NCBI RefSeq assembly: GCF_024734405.1
Contig: NZ_CP059556.1
Location: forward strand, 2,170,001 to 2,234,000
Source: Saccharopolyspora gregorii
GTDB taxonomy: Bacteria; Actinomycetota; Actinomycetes; Mycobacteriales; Pseudonocardiaceae
Direction of reading: 5' to 3'
Length of the DNA: 64,000 nucleotides
Positions 15,875-25,226 of the stretch are shown piece after piece. Position numbers and translations under genes: made by a program. The notes beneath the pieces were generated by a model. That model saw only the letters and a list, made by a program, of their open reading frames with translations, was not told the DNA's origin and ran no database searches. The first letter of the stretch is position 1. Every line of letters begins with the position of its first letter.

Positions 15875-16705
15875 ATGACGACCAGCACGGTGGACCCGAC
15901 GCGGGAACTGGCCGCGTTCCTGCGGTCCCGGCGCGAACGCCTGGACCCGGACGACTTCGGCCTGCCGAAGCGGCGGTCCCGCCGCACCCCGGGATTGCGC
16001 CGCGAGGAGGTCGCCGAGCTGGCGGGGATCAGCATCGACTACGTGGTGCGGCTGGAGCAGGCGCGCGGGATCCGGCCCTCGGTGTCGGTGGTGGAGGCGC
16101 TGGCCAGGGCGCTGCGGTTGAACCCCGACGAACGCGCCTACCTGTTCGCCCTCACCCGGCACTACCCGCGCGGGTCCGACGACGTCGCCACCACCGCGCC
16201 GCCGCCGCTGGCCGGGTTGGTCGAGGACCTCTCGCCGCTGCCCGCGATGCTGGTGAACCACCGCTTCGACGTCCTCGCCTGGAACGCGGAGATGGCGGGG
16301 ATGCTGCTGGACTTCAGCACGTTGCCCGCGCCGCACCGCAACGCGATGTGGTTGTGCCTGGCGCACCCGGAGATCCGCGAGTACTACGTCGACCGCGACC
16401 GCGTCCTCCGCGACGGCGTCGCGCACCTGCGGACCGCGTGGGCCGCGCACCCGGAGGACCGGGCGCTCACCGGCCTCATCGCCGCGATCACCGAGCACGA
16501 CGCGGAATTCGCGCGCCTGTGGTCGCAGCGCGACGTGAAGCTCAACGGCCGCGGTGGCAAGGCGATGCGGCATCCCGAACTCGGCCCGATCGAGGTGCAA
16601 TTCGAAGTCCTGGTCCCGGTGCAGGACTCCGGCCAGCGCCTCATGATCTGCCGCCCGGCCGACGAACCGACCCGCCTGGCCCTGTCCCGGCTGCGAGCCT
16701 CCTGA
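15875..16705 (+). CDS. XRE-family regulator with MmyB-like ligand-binding domain
   Basis: A 276-residue protein. The HTH (about residues 10-85) reads RRTPGLRREEVAELAGISID, then YVVRLEQARGIRPSVSVVEA and LNPDERAYLFALTRH. The C-terminal MmyB-like domain has LPAMLVNHRFDVLAWNAEMA, then ALTGLIAAITEHDAEFARLW and HPELGPIEVQFEVL. MmyB-type domains bind fatty-acid-like or other small ligands. The gene is divergent from the aldo/keto reductase, its probable target. An ATG with GGAGCTGTC upstream gives the start. Confidence 0.93.
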   Translation: MTTSTVDPTRELAAFLRSRRERLDPDDFGLPKRRSRRTPGLRREEVAELAGISIDYVVRLEQARGIRPSVSVVEALARALRLNPDERAYLFALTRHYPRGSDDVATTAPPPLAGLVEDLSPLPAMLVNHRFDVLAWNAEMAGMLLDFSTLPAPHRNAMWLCLAHPEIREYYVDRDRVLRDGVAHLRTAWAAHPEDRALTGLIAAITEHDAEFARLWSQRDVKLNGRGGKAMRHPELGPIEVQFEVLVPVQDSGQRLMICRPADEPTRLALSRLRAS

Positions 16706-16711
16706 CCCCGG

Positions 16712-17329
16712 TCAGTCCGGGTCGGCGTTCTTCCCCAGCAGCCGCCGGATGCCGTCTTCGAAGCGGTCGTCGAAGGTGTCGGCGGCGAGGGCGTGCAGCG
16801 AGGCGATCAGGGCCGGATGGGCCTCGGGGTCCGCTGCGCGGGCGAGGCGGTCCTGATCGGCGTCGCCGGTGGTCTGCTGCTCCTGGGCGAGGCCGAGGGT
16901 GAAGTAGACGAGCGCGTAGAAGATCCGGGTGGCGGCCACGGGATCGTCGTGCGATGCGCGGAGGGCGGCGAGCAGCGCTTCGCCGAAGCGCAGCGTGTGC
17001 GGTTCGGGGACGTGGGTTCCGGTCACGAGGGCGGCGCCGTCGCGGTGGGCGAGGAGTGCACCCCGGTAGCGGCGGATCAGTTCGGCCGCCCGCTCGTCGG
17101 CCGCGTCCGGCAGGCCGGTGTGGTCGATGGTGCCGACGACCGCGTCCGCCATCAGCTCCAGCAGCCGCTTCTTCGTCTTGACGTGCCACAGGACGGTGTT
17201 CATCTGCACGCCGAGCCGGTCGGCGACCGCGCGCACCGTCACGGCGTCGAGTCCTTCCTCGGCCAGCAGCCGCATGGCCGCGTCGACGACGTCCGCCGGG
17301 GTGAGCGCCGCTCGTTGCGCCTTGGTCAT
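16712..17329 (-). CDS. TetR/AcrR-family repressor (TetR_C type)
   Basis: A 205-residue repressor. The N-terminal HTH is ALTPADVVDAAMRLLAEEGL, then AVTVRAVADRLGVQMNTVLW, with the HVKTKKRLLELMADAV helix. The C-terminal half resembles TetR_C effector domains (RYRGALLAHRDGAALVTGTH, then TRIFYALVYFTLGLAQEQQ). It is divergent from the FAD monooxygenase, the arrangement of tetR/tetX-like and rifampicin-monooxygenase systems, so an aromatic antibiotic-like ligand is plausible. The ATG at 17329 is preceded at six bases by TAAACT, a leaderless promoter, and the start lies inside the first operator copy. Confidence 0.93.
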   Translation of the reverse strand: MTKAQRAALTPADVVDAAMRLLAEEGLDAVTVRAVADRLGVQMNTVLWHVKTKKRLLELMADAVVGTIDHTGLPDAADERAAELIRRYRGALLAHRDGAALVTGTHVPEPHTLRFGEALLAALRASHDDPVAATRIFYALVYFTLGLAQEQQTTGDADQDRLARAADPEAHPALIASLHALAADTFDDRFEDGIRRLLGKNADPD

Positions 17330-17370
17330 TGACCTAGTTTACTGGAGGAGCCCATTGGTCACTGACTAAG
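17322..17370. promoter_or_regulatory. Two TetR operator-like palindromes between TetR and FAD monooxygenase
   Basis: Two copies of the motif TTGGTCAYTGACYWAG start at 17322 and 17355, 33 bp apart (about three helical turns). Their cores are the palindromes GGTCATTGACC (17324-17334) and GGTCACTGACT (17357-17367). The first covers the TetR start codon and its -10 (TAAACT, 17336-17341); the second abuts the ribosome site (AAGGAG) of the monooxygenase. Binding would repress both genes. Confidence 0.75.
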
Positions 17371-17378
17371 GAGCGCGC

Positions 17379-18830
17379 GTGGAAGACGTCGTGATCGTCG
17401 GAGCCGGACCCACCGGGCTCTGGCTCGCCGCGGAGCTGCGGCTGCAAGGGGTGTCCGCGACCGTGCTGGAGGCGAAGCGCGAACCCGAACCGCACTCCAA
17501 GGCGCTCACCCTCCACCCGCGGACCATCGAGATCTTGGGGATGCGCGGCATCGCCGACGAGTTCGTCGACGCGGGGATCCCGCTGCCCACCGGCCACTTC
17601 GGCGCGCTGGACGCGCGGCTCGACTTCCGCGGGCTCGACACGCCCTACCCGTTCACCCTGTTCCTGCCGCAGGTCCGCACCGAGGAACTCCTGGCGGCGC
17701 ACGCGAGCGACCGGGGCGTCCCGATCCACCGCGGACACCAGGTCACCGGCCTCGACCAGGGCCCGGATTCGGTCCGCATCGCGGTCGAGGGGCCCGCCGG
17801 GACGTACGAGCTGGCGGCCCGCTACGTCGTCGGCTGCGACGGAACCCGCAGCACCGCGCGGACCTCGGCCGGCATCGGATTCCCCGGCACCGGCAGCACG
17901 ATCTGGGGCTGGCTCGCCGACGTCGTCCTCGCCGACCCGCCCGCCGGAGCGGTCAGCGCGTTCGGGCCCGACGGCGGCGTCATGGCCGTCCCGATGCCCG
18001 GCGGCCGCACCCGGTTCGTCGGCATCGCACCGGAGGACCACCGGGCCGAGCACCCCGGCGAGCTGACCACCGCGGAAGTGCGGGACAAGCTGCGGCGCGC
18101 GCTGGGCACGGACTTCGGGCTGCACTCGCCGAGCTGGAGCTCCCGTTTCGGCAACGCCACCCGGCAGGCCGACGCCTACCGGCGGGGGCGCGTGCTGCTC
18201 GCCGGGGACGCCGCGCACAGGCACTTCCCGACCGGCGGCGTCGGGCTCAACGTCGGGTTCCAGGACGCGACCAACCTCGGCTGGAAGCTCGCCGCCACCC
18301 TCCGCGGCACCGCCGAACCCGGACTGCTCGACAGCTACCACGCCGAACGGCACCCGGTCGGTGCGGACCTGCTCGAATCGACCCGGGCGCAGACCGCGCT
18401 CATGACCACCGGGTCCGTCGAAGGGCTGGCACTGCGCGGATTCCTGTCCGGCATGATCCGCGAGGTCCCCGAGTTCTCCCGCGCGCTCGCCGAACGCCTC
18501 GGCGCGCTCGACGTCCGCTACCCGGCCGCCGACACCGCGCACCCGCTGACCGGGCGGCGGGCGCCGAACCTGGCGTTCGCGGACGGCGGCGAGCTGTTCC
18601 CCCTGCTGCGCGGCGGGAATCACGTGCTGCTCGACTTCACCGCGGGCGGAGCCGACACCGCGCTGCCGCCCGGGACGCGGCGGCACCGGACCGAGCTGCG
18701 CGGCGCCGCCGAACCCTGGGCGAGCGCCGAGGCCGTGCTCATCCGCCCGGACGGCCACGTCGCCTGGGCCATCGGCGGTGACGGGCGGTCCGGCGGTGCT
18801 GCGACCGAGCAGCCCGACCGGACCTGCTGA
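17379..18830 (+). CDS. FAD-dependent aromatic monooxygenase (PheA/TfdB, TetX/Rox-like)
   Basis: A 483-residue group A flavin hydroxylase. It has the dinucleotide motif VVIVGAGPTGLWLAAELRL at residues 4-22, the RYVVGCDGTRSTARTSAG motif near residue 150, and the FAD/GD motif VLLAGDAAHRHFPTGGVGLN near residue 270. A C-terminal thioredoxin-like domain follows. Related enzymes hydroxylate phenols, polyketides, rifamycins or tetracyclines with NAD(P)H and oxygen. The GTG start follows AAGGAG at five bases. It is controlled by the divergent TetR. Resistance or catabolism are both possible; the sequence does not decide the substrate. Confidence 0.93.
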   Translation: MEDVVIVGAGPTGLWLAAELRLQGVSATVLEAKREPEPHSKALTLHPRTIEILGMRGIADEFVDAGIPLPTGHFGALDARLDFRGLDTPYPFTLFLPQVRTEELLAAHASDRGVPIHRGHQVTGLDQGPDSVRIAVEGPAGTYELAARYVVGCDGTRSTARTSAGIGFPGTGSTIWGWLADVVLADPPAGAVSAFGPDGGVMAVPMPGGRTRFVGIAPEDHRAEHPGELTTAEVRDKLRRALGTDFGLHSPSWSSRFGNATRQADAYRRGRVLLAGDAAHRHFPTGGVGLNVGFQDATNLGWKLAATLRGTAEPGLLDSYHAERHPVGADLLESTRAQTALMTTGSVEGLALRGFLSGMIREVPEFSRALAERLGALDVRYPAADTAHPLTGRRAPNLAFADGGELFPLLRGGNHVLLDFTAGGADTALPPGTRRHRTELRGAAEPWASAEAVLIRPDGHVAWAIGGDGRSGGAATEQPDRTC

Positions 18831-18836
18831 GCACGG

Positions 18837-19232
18837 CTACCGCTGCTCGTCCTGGACGATCCAGGGCATGTTCTCCGGTTCGGCCCGGCCGGGCAGCTGG
18901 GCGTTGAGCACCGGGGGCAGCCAGGTCGTGATCGGTGCGCCGAGTTCGGCGGACCACCGCTCCAGCAGCGCGGCCTGCTCGGCGTTCGGGCGGATGCGGA
19001 CCTGCACCGGACCGGAGCCGAGGTAGTGCACCTCGTCCCTGGCGTGCGGCGACCGGAGCCGCGCCCGCGCGCCGCGCACCACGTCCGGCACCCGGTCGCG
19101 CACCGCCTCGATCGCCTCGAACACCACCGCGGTGGCCGTGCGCCCGTCCGCGCAGCACGCGTCCAGCCGCGCCTGCAACGCGTCCGACACGAACACCGTC
19201 CAGAGCACCGATCCGCCCTCCCGCAACGCCAT
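18837..19232 (-). CDS. Hypothetical protein (131 aa)
   Basis: A 131-residue frame with balanced composition: VLWTVFVSDALQARLDACCA, then TATAVVFEAIEAVRDRVPD, YLGSGPVQVRIRPNAEQAAL and LERWSAELGAPITTW. The N-terminal strand-helix and the C-terminal helix vaguely suggest a ribbon-helix-helix or antitoxin-like fold, but I do not recognise a family. It converges on the FAD monooxygenase (stop to stop six bases) and lies upstream of the eCIS ATPase on the same strand, 73 bp away. No promoter or ribosome site is obvious. Confidence 0.5.
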   Translation of the reverse strand: MALREGGSVLWTVFVSDALQARLDACCADGRTATAVVFEAIEAVRDRVPDVVRGARARLRSPHARDEVHYLGSGPVQVRIRPNAEQAALLERWSAELGAPITTWLPPVLNAQLPGRAEPENMPWIVQDEQR

Positions 19233-19305
19233 GCCGGATGTCTACCAAACGGTGCTCACGGCCTGGTGGCCGAGCCGCACGGGCCAGGTCATGACAGGGC
19301 AGCCC

Positions 19306-21267
19306 CTACTCGAATTCGGCGTCGAGGGTGAGGCGGCCGAGCTTGGCGTACTCCTGGCGGACGGCGGTGAGCAGATCGGCCGTCGTGACCGGGCGGTCGG
19401 CTTCGGCGGCGAGGTAGGCGGCGGTGACGGCGCAGGCCCGGATGGAGCCCCCGGCGAGTTCGAAGCGCTCGGCGCAGCGGTCCAGGTCGAGGTCGTCGGC
19501 GCGGGGGAGTTCGGCGCCGAGGGTGCGGTCCCAGAGGGCGCGGCGCTGCTCCGCTCCGGGCACGGGGAAGTCGGCGATGACGTCCAGCCGGCGGGTGAAG
19601 GCCTCGTCGAGGTTGGCGCGGAGGTTCGTGGTGAGCACCGCGATGCCGTCGAAGGACTCCATCCGCTGCAGCAGGTACGCCGATTCGACGTTGGCGTAGC
19701 GGTCGTGCGCGTCCTTCACCTGAGAGCGCTTGCCGAAGATCGCGTCCGCTTCGTCGAACAGCAGCACCCCGTTCACCCCGGCCGCTTCGGTGAAGATGCG
19801 CTCCAGGTTCTTCTCCGTCTCGCCCACGTACTTGTCGACCACCGTGGACAGATCGACCACGTAGAGCTCCATGCCGAGGTCGGCGGCGACCACTTCCGCG
19901 GACATCGTCTTGCCGGTGCCGGATTCACCGGCGAACAGCGCGACCACACCGCGCCCGCGACCGCCGCCGGGGCGCATCCGCCAGTCGCCGAGCACCCGGT
20001 CCCGGTGCCGGGCGCGCACCGACAGCTCCGCCAGCGCCCGCGTCGTCCGCTCGGGCAGCACCAGGTCCTCCCAGCTGACACCGGGTGTGATGCGGCGGGC
20101 CAGGCGTTCCAGCCCGGCGCCGTTCTGCGCGCGCACCCCGGCGCGCAGGTGGTCCGCGTCGAGCGGCCGCCCTTCGAAGCGGGCCAGGCGGGTCGCCACC
20201 GAGGCGGCCCGGCGCACCTGGTCGGCGCCGAGCCGGTACGCGCTCAACGGCTCGACGTCGACCTCCCCGGCGCCGGCCTCGGCGAGCGCGCGGTGCCACA
20301 GCGCGGCGCGGTCCGGTTCGGGCGAGGTCAGCGACAGCGGTGCCTGCCGCGCCCAGGCCGGGTCCCAGCCGCCGGAACCGTGCAGCAGCAGCGGAATCCG
20401 CTCCGACTCGTCCAGCAGCCGCCGCAGGAGGCGCGCGGATTCGGGACGCGACGACGACTCCAGCGGCCCGAACACCAGGCCCGCTCGCCGCAGCCGCGCC
20501 TCCCGCACCAGTTCCGCCACCGGGGGTTCCGCTTCGGCGTCCAGCGCCGCCGCGTCCAGCACCAGCGCCGCGCGCCCGCTCACCGCCAACGCGTCCACCG
20601 CCTGCTGCTCGGCGCCCGCCGCACCGCGCAGGTGGACCGCGCCGATTCCCGCGTCCAGGCCGGTGGCCAGGCGCTTCACCAGTTCCGCCGGTTCCGCGAC
20701 CGGCTCGTCCACCACCCGCGCCAGGCCGCGCACCGCCGGGTCCGGTTCGTCCCCGCCGAGCAGGTGCGCCACCACGCGGTCCGGCACCCGCAGCGTCCTG
20801 GTCAGCAGCGGTCGCTCCGGCTCCTGCACCTCCAGCAGACCGCCCGCCACCAGCGGCGCCTCCGGGACGAAGCGGAACCGGCCCGCGCCCGCCGTCGGCA
20901 TCCCGCACAGCTCCAGCACCATGCCGGGTGTCGCCCGCCGCCGCGTCACGTCGTCGTTGAGGTAGCCGTAGAGCCGCTCGAACCGGGCGTCCAGCTCGGG
21001 GGCCAGCGCGATCAGCAGGAACTCCACGTCCCAGGCGTCCAAGCCGAAATCCGCGGCCAGCCGCGCCAGCCGCGCGCCCGGTTCGGCGACCTCGCCCGGT
21101 TCCGCGGACCAGGACGCCGACGGGGATTCCAGCACCCGCCGCACCATCTCCTCGGTGAGGTACAGGCCGCGGTACGGGTCGTCGCGATCCGGATCGGCGC
21201 GGGCGTCCAGCGCGAGCCGCACCCGGTGTTCCACCGCGCGCAGCCGCTCCCACAGCTCGCCGCTCAC
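19306..21267 (-). CDS. eCIS AAA+ ATPase (Afp15-like)
   Basis: A 653-residue protein. The N-terminal region (to about 130) has the eCIS-ATPase pattern LAADFGLDAWDVEFLLIALA, then FERLYGYLNDDVTRRRATPG. A degenerate ATPase-like middle domain follows. The canonical AAA+ module near residue 430 has Walker A GESGTGKTMSAEVVA, Walker B GVLLFDEADAIFG, sensor AVLTTNLRANLDEAFTRRLD and an arginine finger pair. This ATPase is conserved in eCIS loci and needed for particle assembly or maturation. The GTG start overlaps the DUF4255 stop (GTGA); the longer frame to 21690 is rejected. It is separated from the structural operon by 7 kb of unrelated genes. Confidence 0.93.
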   Translation of the reverse strand: MSGELWERLRAVEHRVRLALDARADPDRDDPYRGLYLTEEMVRRVLESPSASWSAEPGEVAEPGARLARLAADFGLDAWDVEFLLIALAPELDARFERLYGYLNDDVTRRRATPGMVLELCGMPTAGAGRFRFVPEAPLVAGGLLEVQEPERPLLTRTLRVPDRVVAHLLGGDEPDPAVRGLARVVDEPVAEPAELVKRLATGLDAGIGAVHLRGAAGAEQQAVDALAVSGRAALVLDAAALDAEAEPPVAELVREARLRRAGLVFGPLESSSRPESARLLRRLLDESERIPLLLHGSGGWDPAWARQAPLSLTSPEPDRAALWHRALAEAGAGEVDVEPLSAYRLGADQVRRAASVATRLARFEGRPLDADHLRAGVRAQNGAGLERLARRITPGVSWEDLVLPERTTRALAELSVRARHRDRVLGDWRMRPGGGRGRGVVALFAGESGTGKTMSAEVVAADLGMELYVVDLSTVVDKYVGETEKNLERIFTEAAGVNGVLLFDEADAIFGKRSQVKDAHDRYANVESAYLLQRMESFDGIAVLTTNLRANLDEAFTRRLDVIADFPVPGAEQRRALWDRTLGAELPRADDLDLDRCAERFELAGGSIRACAVTAAYLAAEADRPVTTADLLTAVRQEYAKLGRLTLDAEFE

Positions 21268-21956
21268 AACGGGCCCCGCATCCGGCGGCGGCCCTGCGGG
21301 CGCGGCTTCGGCGAGGAGAACCCGTCGCCCTCGGCGGCGGTCCCGTCGTAGCGCAGGTGCCGCTGCTCGTCGGCGGGCCCCTCCGGGAACGACGCCCGGC
21401 CGCGCAGCGCCACGCCCTCCGTGACCGGCGGGCCGACCGGGCGCAGCGCGCCCGCCAGCGGCGCGGTCACCCGCAGCGGGATCGACGGTTTCAGCTCCCC
21501 GCCCAGCGCCGACCACACGTCCGTCGGCGACCGGTTCTCCGCCAGCTCCCCGCCCGTCTCCAACGACACCTCCAACCCGAGCTCGCCCAGCGAACCCGTG
21601 CGCCACCGCGGATCCAGCGCCTCGTACCGGATGAGGCCGCGCAGCGCCTGCGCCAGCAGCCGGTGCTCGTCCTGCGGACGGTTCGTCCACGCCGTCACCA
21701 GGTAGGACAGCTGGAACCAGCGCGGCGGGTCGAAGCGGCCGACGACCTCGCCGGACTCGTCGAACCGGTCCACCGCACCGGACCGGCGCAGCGCCGGCTC
21801 CTCCCGGAGGTCGTAGAGGAACACGTTCACCGTCGGGGCGTTGCGCTTCGCCGCCCAGTCCGTGGTGGGCGGGTCGAACGCCAGCTCCACCCCCGAACCG
21901 GGCAGGCCCTCCTCGGCCAGCAGCAACCGCAGGCCCTCGTCGACTTCGTGGATCAC
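21264..21956 (-). CDS. DUF4255 tube-terminator/cap protein (Pvc16/Afp16-like)
   Basis: A 230-residue protein with the DUF4255 signature: MIHEVDEGLRLLLAEEGLPG, then ELAFDPPTTDWAAKRNAPTV, NVFLYDLREEPALRR and RWFQLSYLVTAWTNRPQDEH. In Afp and PVC the family member caps the tube and sheath and sets their length. The C-terminal ~60 residues are basic and low-complexity. It overlaps the ATPase by GTGA, so the two are one transcriptional unit, with the propeller gene 82 bp upstream. Confidence 0.93.
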   Translation of the reverse strand: MIHEVDEGLRLLLAEEGLPGSGVELAFDPPTTDWAAKRNAPTVNVFLYDLREEPALRRSGAVDRFDESGEVVGRFDPPRWFQLSYLVTAWTNRPQDEHRLLAQALRGLIRYEALDPRWRTGSLGELGLEVSLETGGELAENRSPTDVWSALGGELKPSIPLRVTAPLAGALRPVGPPVTEGVALRGRASFPEGPADEQRHLRYDGTAAEGDGFSSPKPRPQGRRRMRGPL

Positions 21957-22038
21957 TGCGCGCTCCTCGCGTTCCTGCGGCAGGCCGGGTCGGGTGGCGG
22001 CACCTCAGCGGCCTCGGCGTCGCGCCCGCACCGCTCGA

Positions 22039-25000
22039 TCACCGCCGTCCCATCAGCGGCGGCGGGACCGCCGGGGCGACGACCAGGAACGGTTCCGGGA
22101 CGTGGACCGGGCTGAAGCCCGCGCCGGTGGCGGTGATGTCGCGCGGGCCGAGCCGGTCCTTCGGCAGGATCAACAGCTGTGCCGCGAACCTCCCGTCCGG
22201 GCCGGGGATCGTGGGCGCGGCGGCCGCGGTGATGCCCGGTGTCCAGTTCAGCCGCACCGGCACCCCCGGCGGGAAGTCGAAGCCGCGCACCGAGGTCACG
22301 AATCCCGGCTCGCCCACCTCGGGGACCGAGATGATCCGCGGTTGCAGCACCCGGTACGGGGTGCGCGCCACGTTGTCCGCCGGGGTCGTGTCGGTGCCGG
22401 TGGTGCGCAGCGTGCCGGTGATCTCGCCGTCCAGCGCCGCCTTCGGCGCCAGCACCAGCACCACCGGCCGTTCCGCGCCCGGCGGCAGGTCCGGCAGCAG
22501 GCATCGGCTCGCCGAGCATCCCGGCGGCAGCGCGGTCACCGGGATCCCCGGTGGTAGCGCCATCTCCAGCGTCAACCCGGTCGCGGGGGAGGGGCCGGCG
22601 TTGCGCACCGTGAACGTCACGTCGGTGCGACCACCCACGTAGGACGGGTTCGGCTCGGCCCGCACCGTCACCCCCGGGGCCGCGGGCGGCGGAGGCGGCG
22701 GTGGCGGTGGTGGGGGCGCAGGCGGTTCCGGCGCGACGACCGGCACGATCGTGGTGGCGGTGTTGTCGGCGGGCCTGCTGTCCCGCATCCGGCTGCGCGC
22801 CTGCCAGCGGAGCCGCTGGTCGCCGCCGTCGACTCCGACGACGGTCGCGGTCACCCGCACCTGCCGGCCCGGTTCGAGCAGGCCGAGTTCGCACCGGCCG
22901 TCCTGCCCGCAGGTGCCGACCGTCGAGTCGATCCCGGTCAGCCGTGCCCCGTCCGGCACGGTGAGCTCGGCGGTCGCGCCGGGGGCGGCGGCCGGGCCGT
23001 TGTTGGTGATCTGCGCCGAGACCCGCACCTCGTCGCCCACGTCGATCTCGTCGGTGCGCTCCGGCGCGGACACGCTCACGTCGACGGTGGCCTGCCAGGT
23101 CGCTTCCTTCTGCCTGCCGGGGAAGCCCTGGGTGAGCGGGGTGATCCGGCCGGTCCGCATGTCCACCGCGGACAGGTGTTCGGGGGCGTTCACGCTCGCC
23201 CGCTCGGAGAACACCGCGCTGCTCCCGTCCGGGGACCAGCTGAGGTCGCGCGGCTGGTAGTGCTCGGGCGGGTCGTCGCCGTCGCCGGGCTTGTCGCGGC
23301 AGGAGTCCTCGGATTCCGGCAGCACCACCGAGCACGACTCGTCCTCGATCTCGTAGCGGTACAGCCCGTGCGGTTCCCGGTTGAACGCCAGGCTCGCGCC
23401 GTCGGGGGAGAACGCGGCGCTGTCGTCGACCACCAGCTCGGGGCAGTCGCAGAGCTCCTCGGTGACGTTGCGCTGCTGCTCCAGCTTCCCGACCTGGGCG
23501 AACCAGATGTGGTTGTAGCGCTGCTCCTCCGGCACGATCAGCTGCCCGCGGCTGAACGCGAGCCGTTCCCCGTCGGGGGAGAACACCGGCTGGGTGTCGT
23601 CCTCCGCCTGGTTCCGCGGCGGCACCCGGCCGAGGACCTTGCCGGTGGCCACCTCCACGATCACGATCCGGCTCTTGCCGCGGTCCTGATCGCCGGGCTG
23701 ACCGCCGGGGGAGCGGCGCGCCACCGCCAGCTTCGTGCCGTCCGGGGACCAGGCCGCGTCGGTCTCCCAGTCGTCCTGCCCGCGGTCCGCGATGGGCAGT
23801 TCCCGCCGGTTCGAGCCGTCCGCGTCCACCAGCTGGATGCGCTGCCGCCGATCCCCCTGCGGGCCGCTGAACGCGCTCACCGCGATCGTCGCGCCGTCGG
23901 GGGAGTAGGACTGCCGCTGCGTCCACGGGTCGTAGTCCGGGTCCGGTTCGAACAGCTTGCTGGAATCCTCGGCGGCGGCCGGGTCCTCGTGCAGCACGTC
24001 CACGCCGAGGCTGCGCGGATCGCTGCCGTCCGGCCGGATGTCCTGCAGCTGGGCCACGTTGAAGCAGCACGCCGTCGTGCGCGCCACCAGCAGCCGGCCG
24101 CCGGGCAGCAGCGCGGGCGAGTCGACCTCCCGCACCTCGTCGAGCATCAGCACCGGGGTGTTCGTGGTCGGTGCCGCCGGGACGTCCACCCGGTACACGT
24201 AGTTCGTGGTGAACCGCCCGCTCGGCAGGTCGTGGCTCAGGAACAGCAGGCACTCGCCGTCCGCCCGCCACACCGGCCAGAAGCTCGTCCACGAGGCCCG
24301 GTCGCCGCCGAGCAGCGCGTCCCCGGTGGTCTGCCCCGGACTCGACAGCACCCGCACCTGCTGGTCGTAGCTGTCCGCGAGGTTCCCGTCCGGGTCGAAG
24401 GTGTAGGCGATCCGGTCCTCGTCCACCGGGTTCCACGCGGGTTGCACCGCGGCTCCGCTCGGCTCCCGGGTGCGCTGCTGCGCGAACGCGCCGGTGACCT
24501 CGCGGGTGTAGATCTGCCAGCGCCCGGTCGCGTCGCCCGCGAACGCGATCCGCTCCCCGTCCGGGGAGAACGACGGCCAGGTCTCGTTCGACGCGGACGT
24601 GGTGAGCCGGGTCAGCTGCGTGCCGTCGGTGCGCACCCGCCACAGGTCCCGCTGCGTCCGCTGCCCGCCCGCGGGCTCCGCCGAGTCGAACACCACCCAC
24701 CGGCCGTCCGGGGACAGCTTCGGGTGCGCGGCGTCGCGGCCCTCGGTCAACCGGCGCACCGCACCGGAACCGTCGCGCAGGTACACCTGCGCGGTGGCCT
24801 CGTCGCGGAGGCTGGTGAACACCACCAGGTCGCCGCGGGTCGCCGGGTCCTCGTCGAAGTGCGCGGGCCGCTCGTCCAGCAGCGGTTCCGAGGTCTTCCC
24901 GTCCGCGGACCCGGAGGTGTCGTCGACGAGGCCGATGCTGCGGTGCCCCGGCCCGGAGAACGCGATGCGGCCCGCCGGCGGATCCTGCGGTTCCTGCTGC

Positions 25001-25107
25001 GCCGTCGCGGGCGGCAACCAGATCAGCCCGCACAGCACCACGAGCACGCCGAACAGGGCGCCCCCGACGCGCACCCGCCCGCGCCGGAACGCGCCCGACA
25101 CCTGCAT
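22039..25107 (-). CDS. Secreted beta-propeller/CARDB protein of the eCIS locus
   Basis: A 1022-residue protein. A signal-peptide-like N-terminus (GALFGVLVVLCGLIWLPPAT) is followed by many TolB/PD40 blades with repeated cores such as LSPDGRWVVFDSA, FSPDGERIAFAGDA, YSPDGATIAVSA and WSPDGTKLAVARR (residues about 45-690). Two CARDB/DUF11-like immunoglobulin modules come next (GDEVRVSAQITNNGPAAAPG near 725, TDVTFTVRNAGPSPATGL near 875), joined by a proline-rich linker around residue 820. PD40 propeller proteins recur in actinobacterial eCIS loci, but I know no proven role. Exported to the cell surface, it could act as receptor or anchor. It precedes DUF4255 and the ATPase on the same strand. Confidence 0.88.
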   Translation of the reverse strand: MQVSGAFRRGRVRVGGALFGVLVVLCGLIWLPPATAQQEPQDPPAGRIAFSGPGHRSIGLVDDTSGSADGKTSEPLLDERPAHFDEDPATRGDLVVFTSLRDEATAQVYLRDGSGAVRRLTEGRDAAHPKLSPDGRWVVFDSAEPAGGQRTQRDLWRVRTDGTQLTRLTTSASNETWPSFSPDGERIAFAGDATGRWQIYTREVTGAFAQQRTREPSGAAVQPAWNPVDEDRIAYTFDPDGNLADSYDQQVRVLSSPGQTTGDALLGGDRASWTSFWPVWRADGECLLFLSHDLPSGRFTTNYVYRVDVPAAPTTNTPVLMLDEVREVDSPALLPGGRLLVARTTACCFNVAQLQDIRPDGSDPRSLGVDVLHEDPAAAEDSSKLFEPDPDYDPWTQRQSYSPDGATIAVSAFSGPQGDRRQRIQLVDADGSNRRELPIADRGQDDWETDAAWSPDGTKLAVARRSPGGQPGDQDRGKSRIVIVEVATGKVLGRVPPRNQAEDDTQPVFSPDGERLAFSRGQLIVPEEQRYNHIWFAQVGKLEQQRNVTEELCDCPELVVDDSAAFSPDGASLAFNREPHGLYRYEIEDESCSVVLPESEDSCRDKPGDGDDPPEHYQPRDLSWSPDGSSAVFSERASVNAPEHLSAVDMRTGRITPLTQGFPGRQKEATWQATVDVSVSAPERTDEIDVGDEVRVSAQITNNGPAAAPGATAELTVPDGARLTGIDSTVGTCGQDGRCELGLLEPGRQVRVTATVVGVDGGDQRLRWQARSRMRDSRPADNTATTIVPVVAPEPPAPPPPPPPPPPPAAPGVTVRAEPNPSYVGGRTDVTFTVRNAGPSPATGLTLEMALPPGIPVTALPPGCSASRCLLPDLPPGAERPVVLVLAPKAALDGEITGTLRTTGTDTTPADNVARTPYRVLQPRIISVPEVGEPGFVTSVRGFDFPPGVPVRLNWTPGITAAAAPTIPGPDGRFAAQLLILPKDRLGPRDITATGAGFSPVHVPEPFLVVAPAVPPPLMGRR

Positions 25108-25226
25108 TCCCCACCTCCGAGCTCGGAACCCCGTCCGATCCTGTCCGCAGCCGGGGGCACCGGGGAGGTCCGCTCAGGCACCGGGGCGGGAAGCCCGCAG
25201 GGGACTTTCGGGCAACGCGGGGGGAA

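Noticed and set aside
21953-25114. 1053-residue frame on the same strand as the propeller gene
   Set aside because: It lacks the PD40 and CARDB motifs seen in the other frame and is Arg/Gly-rich. The propeller frame also has a signal peptide.
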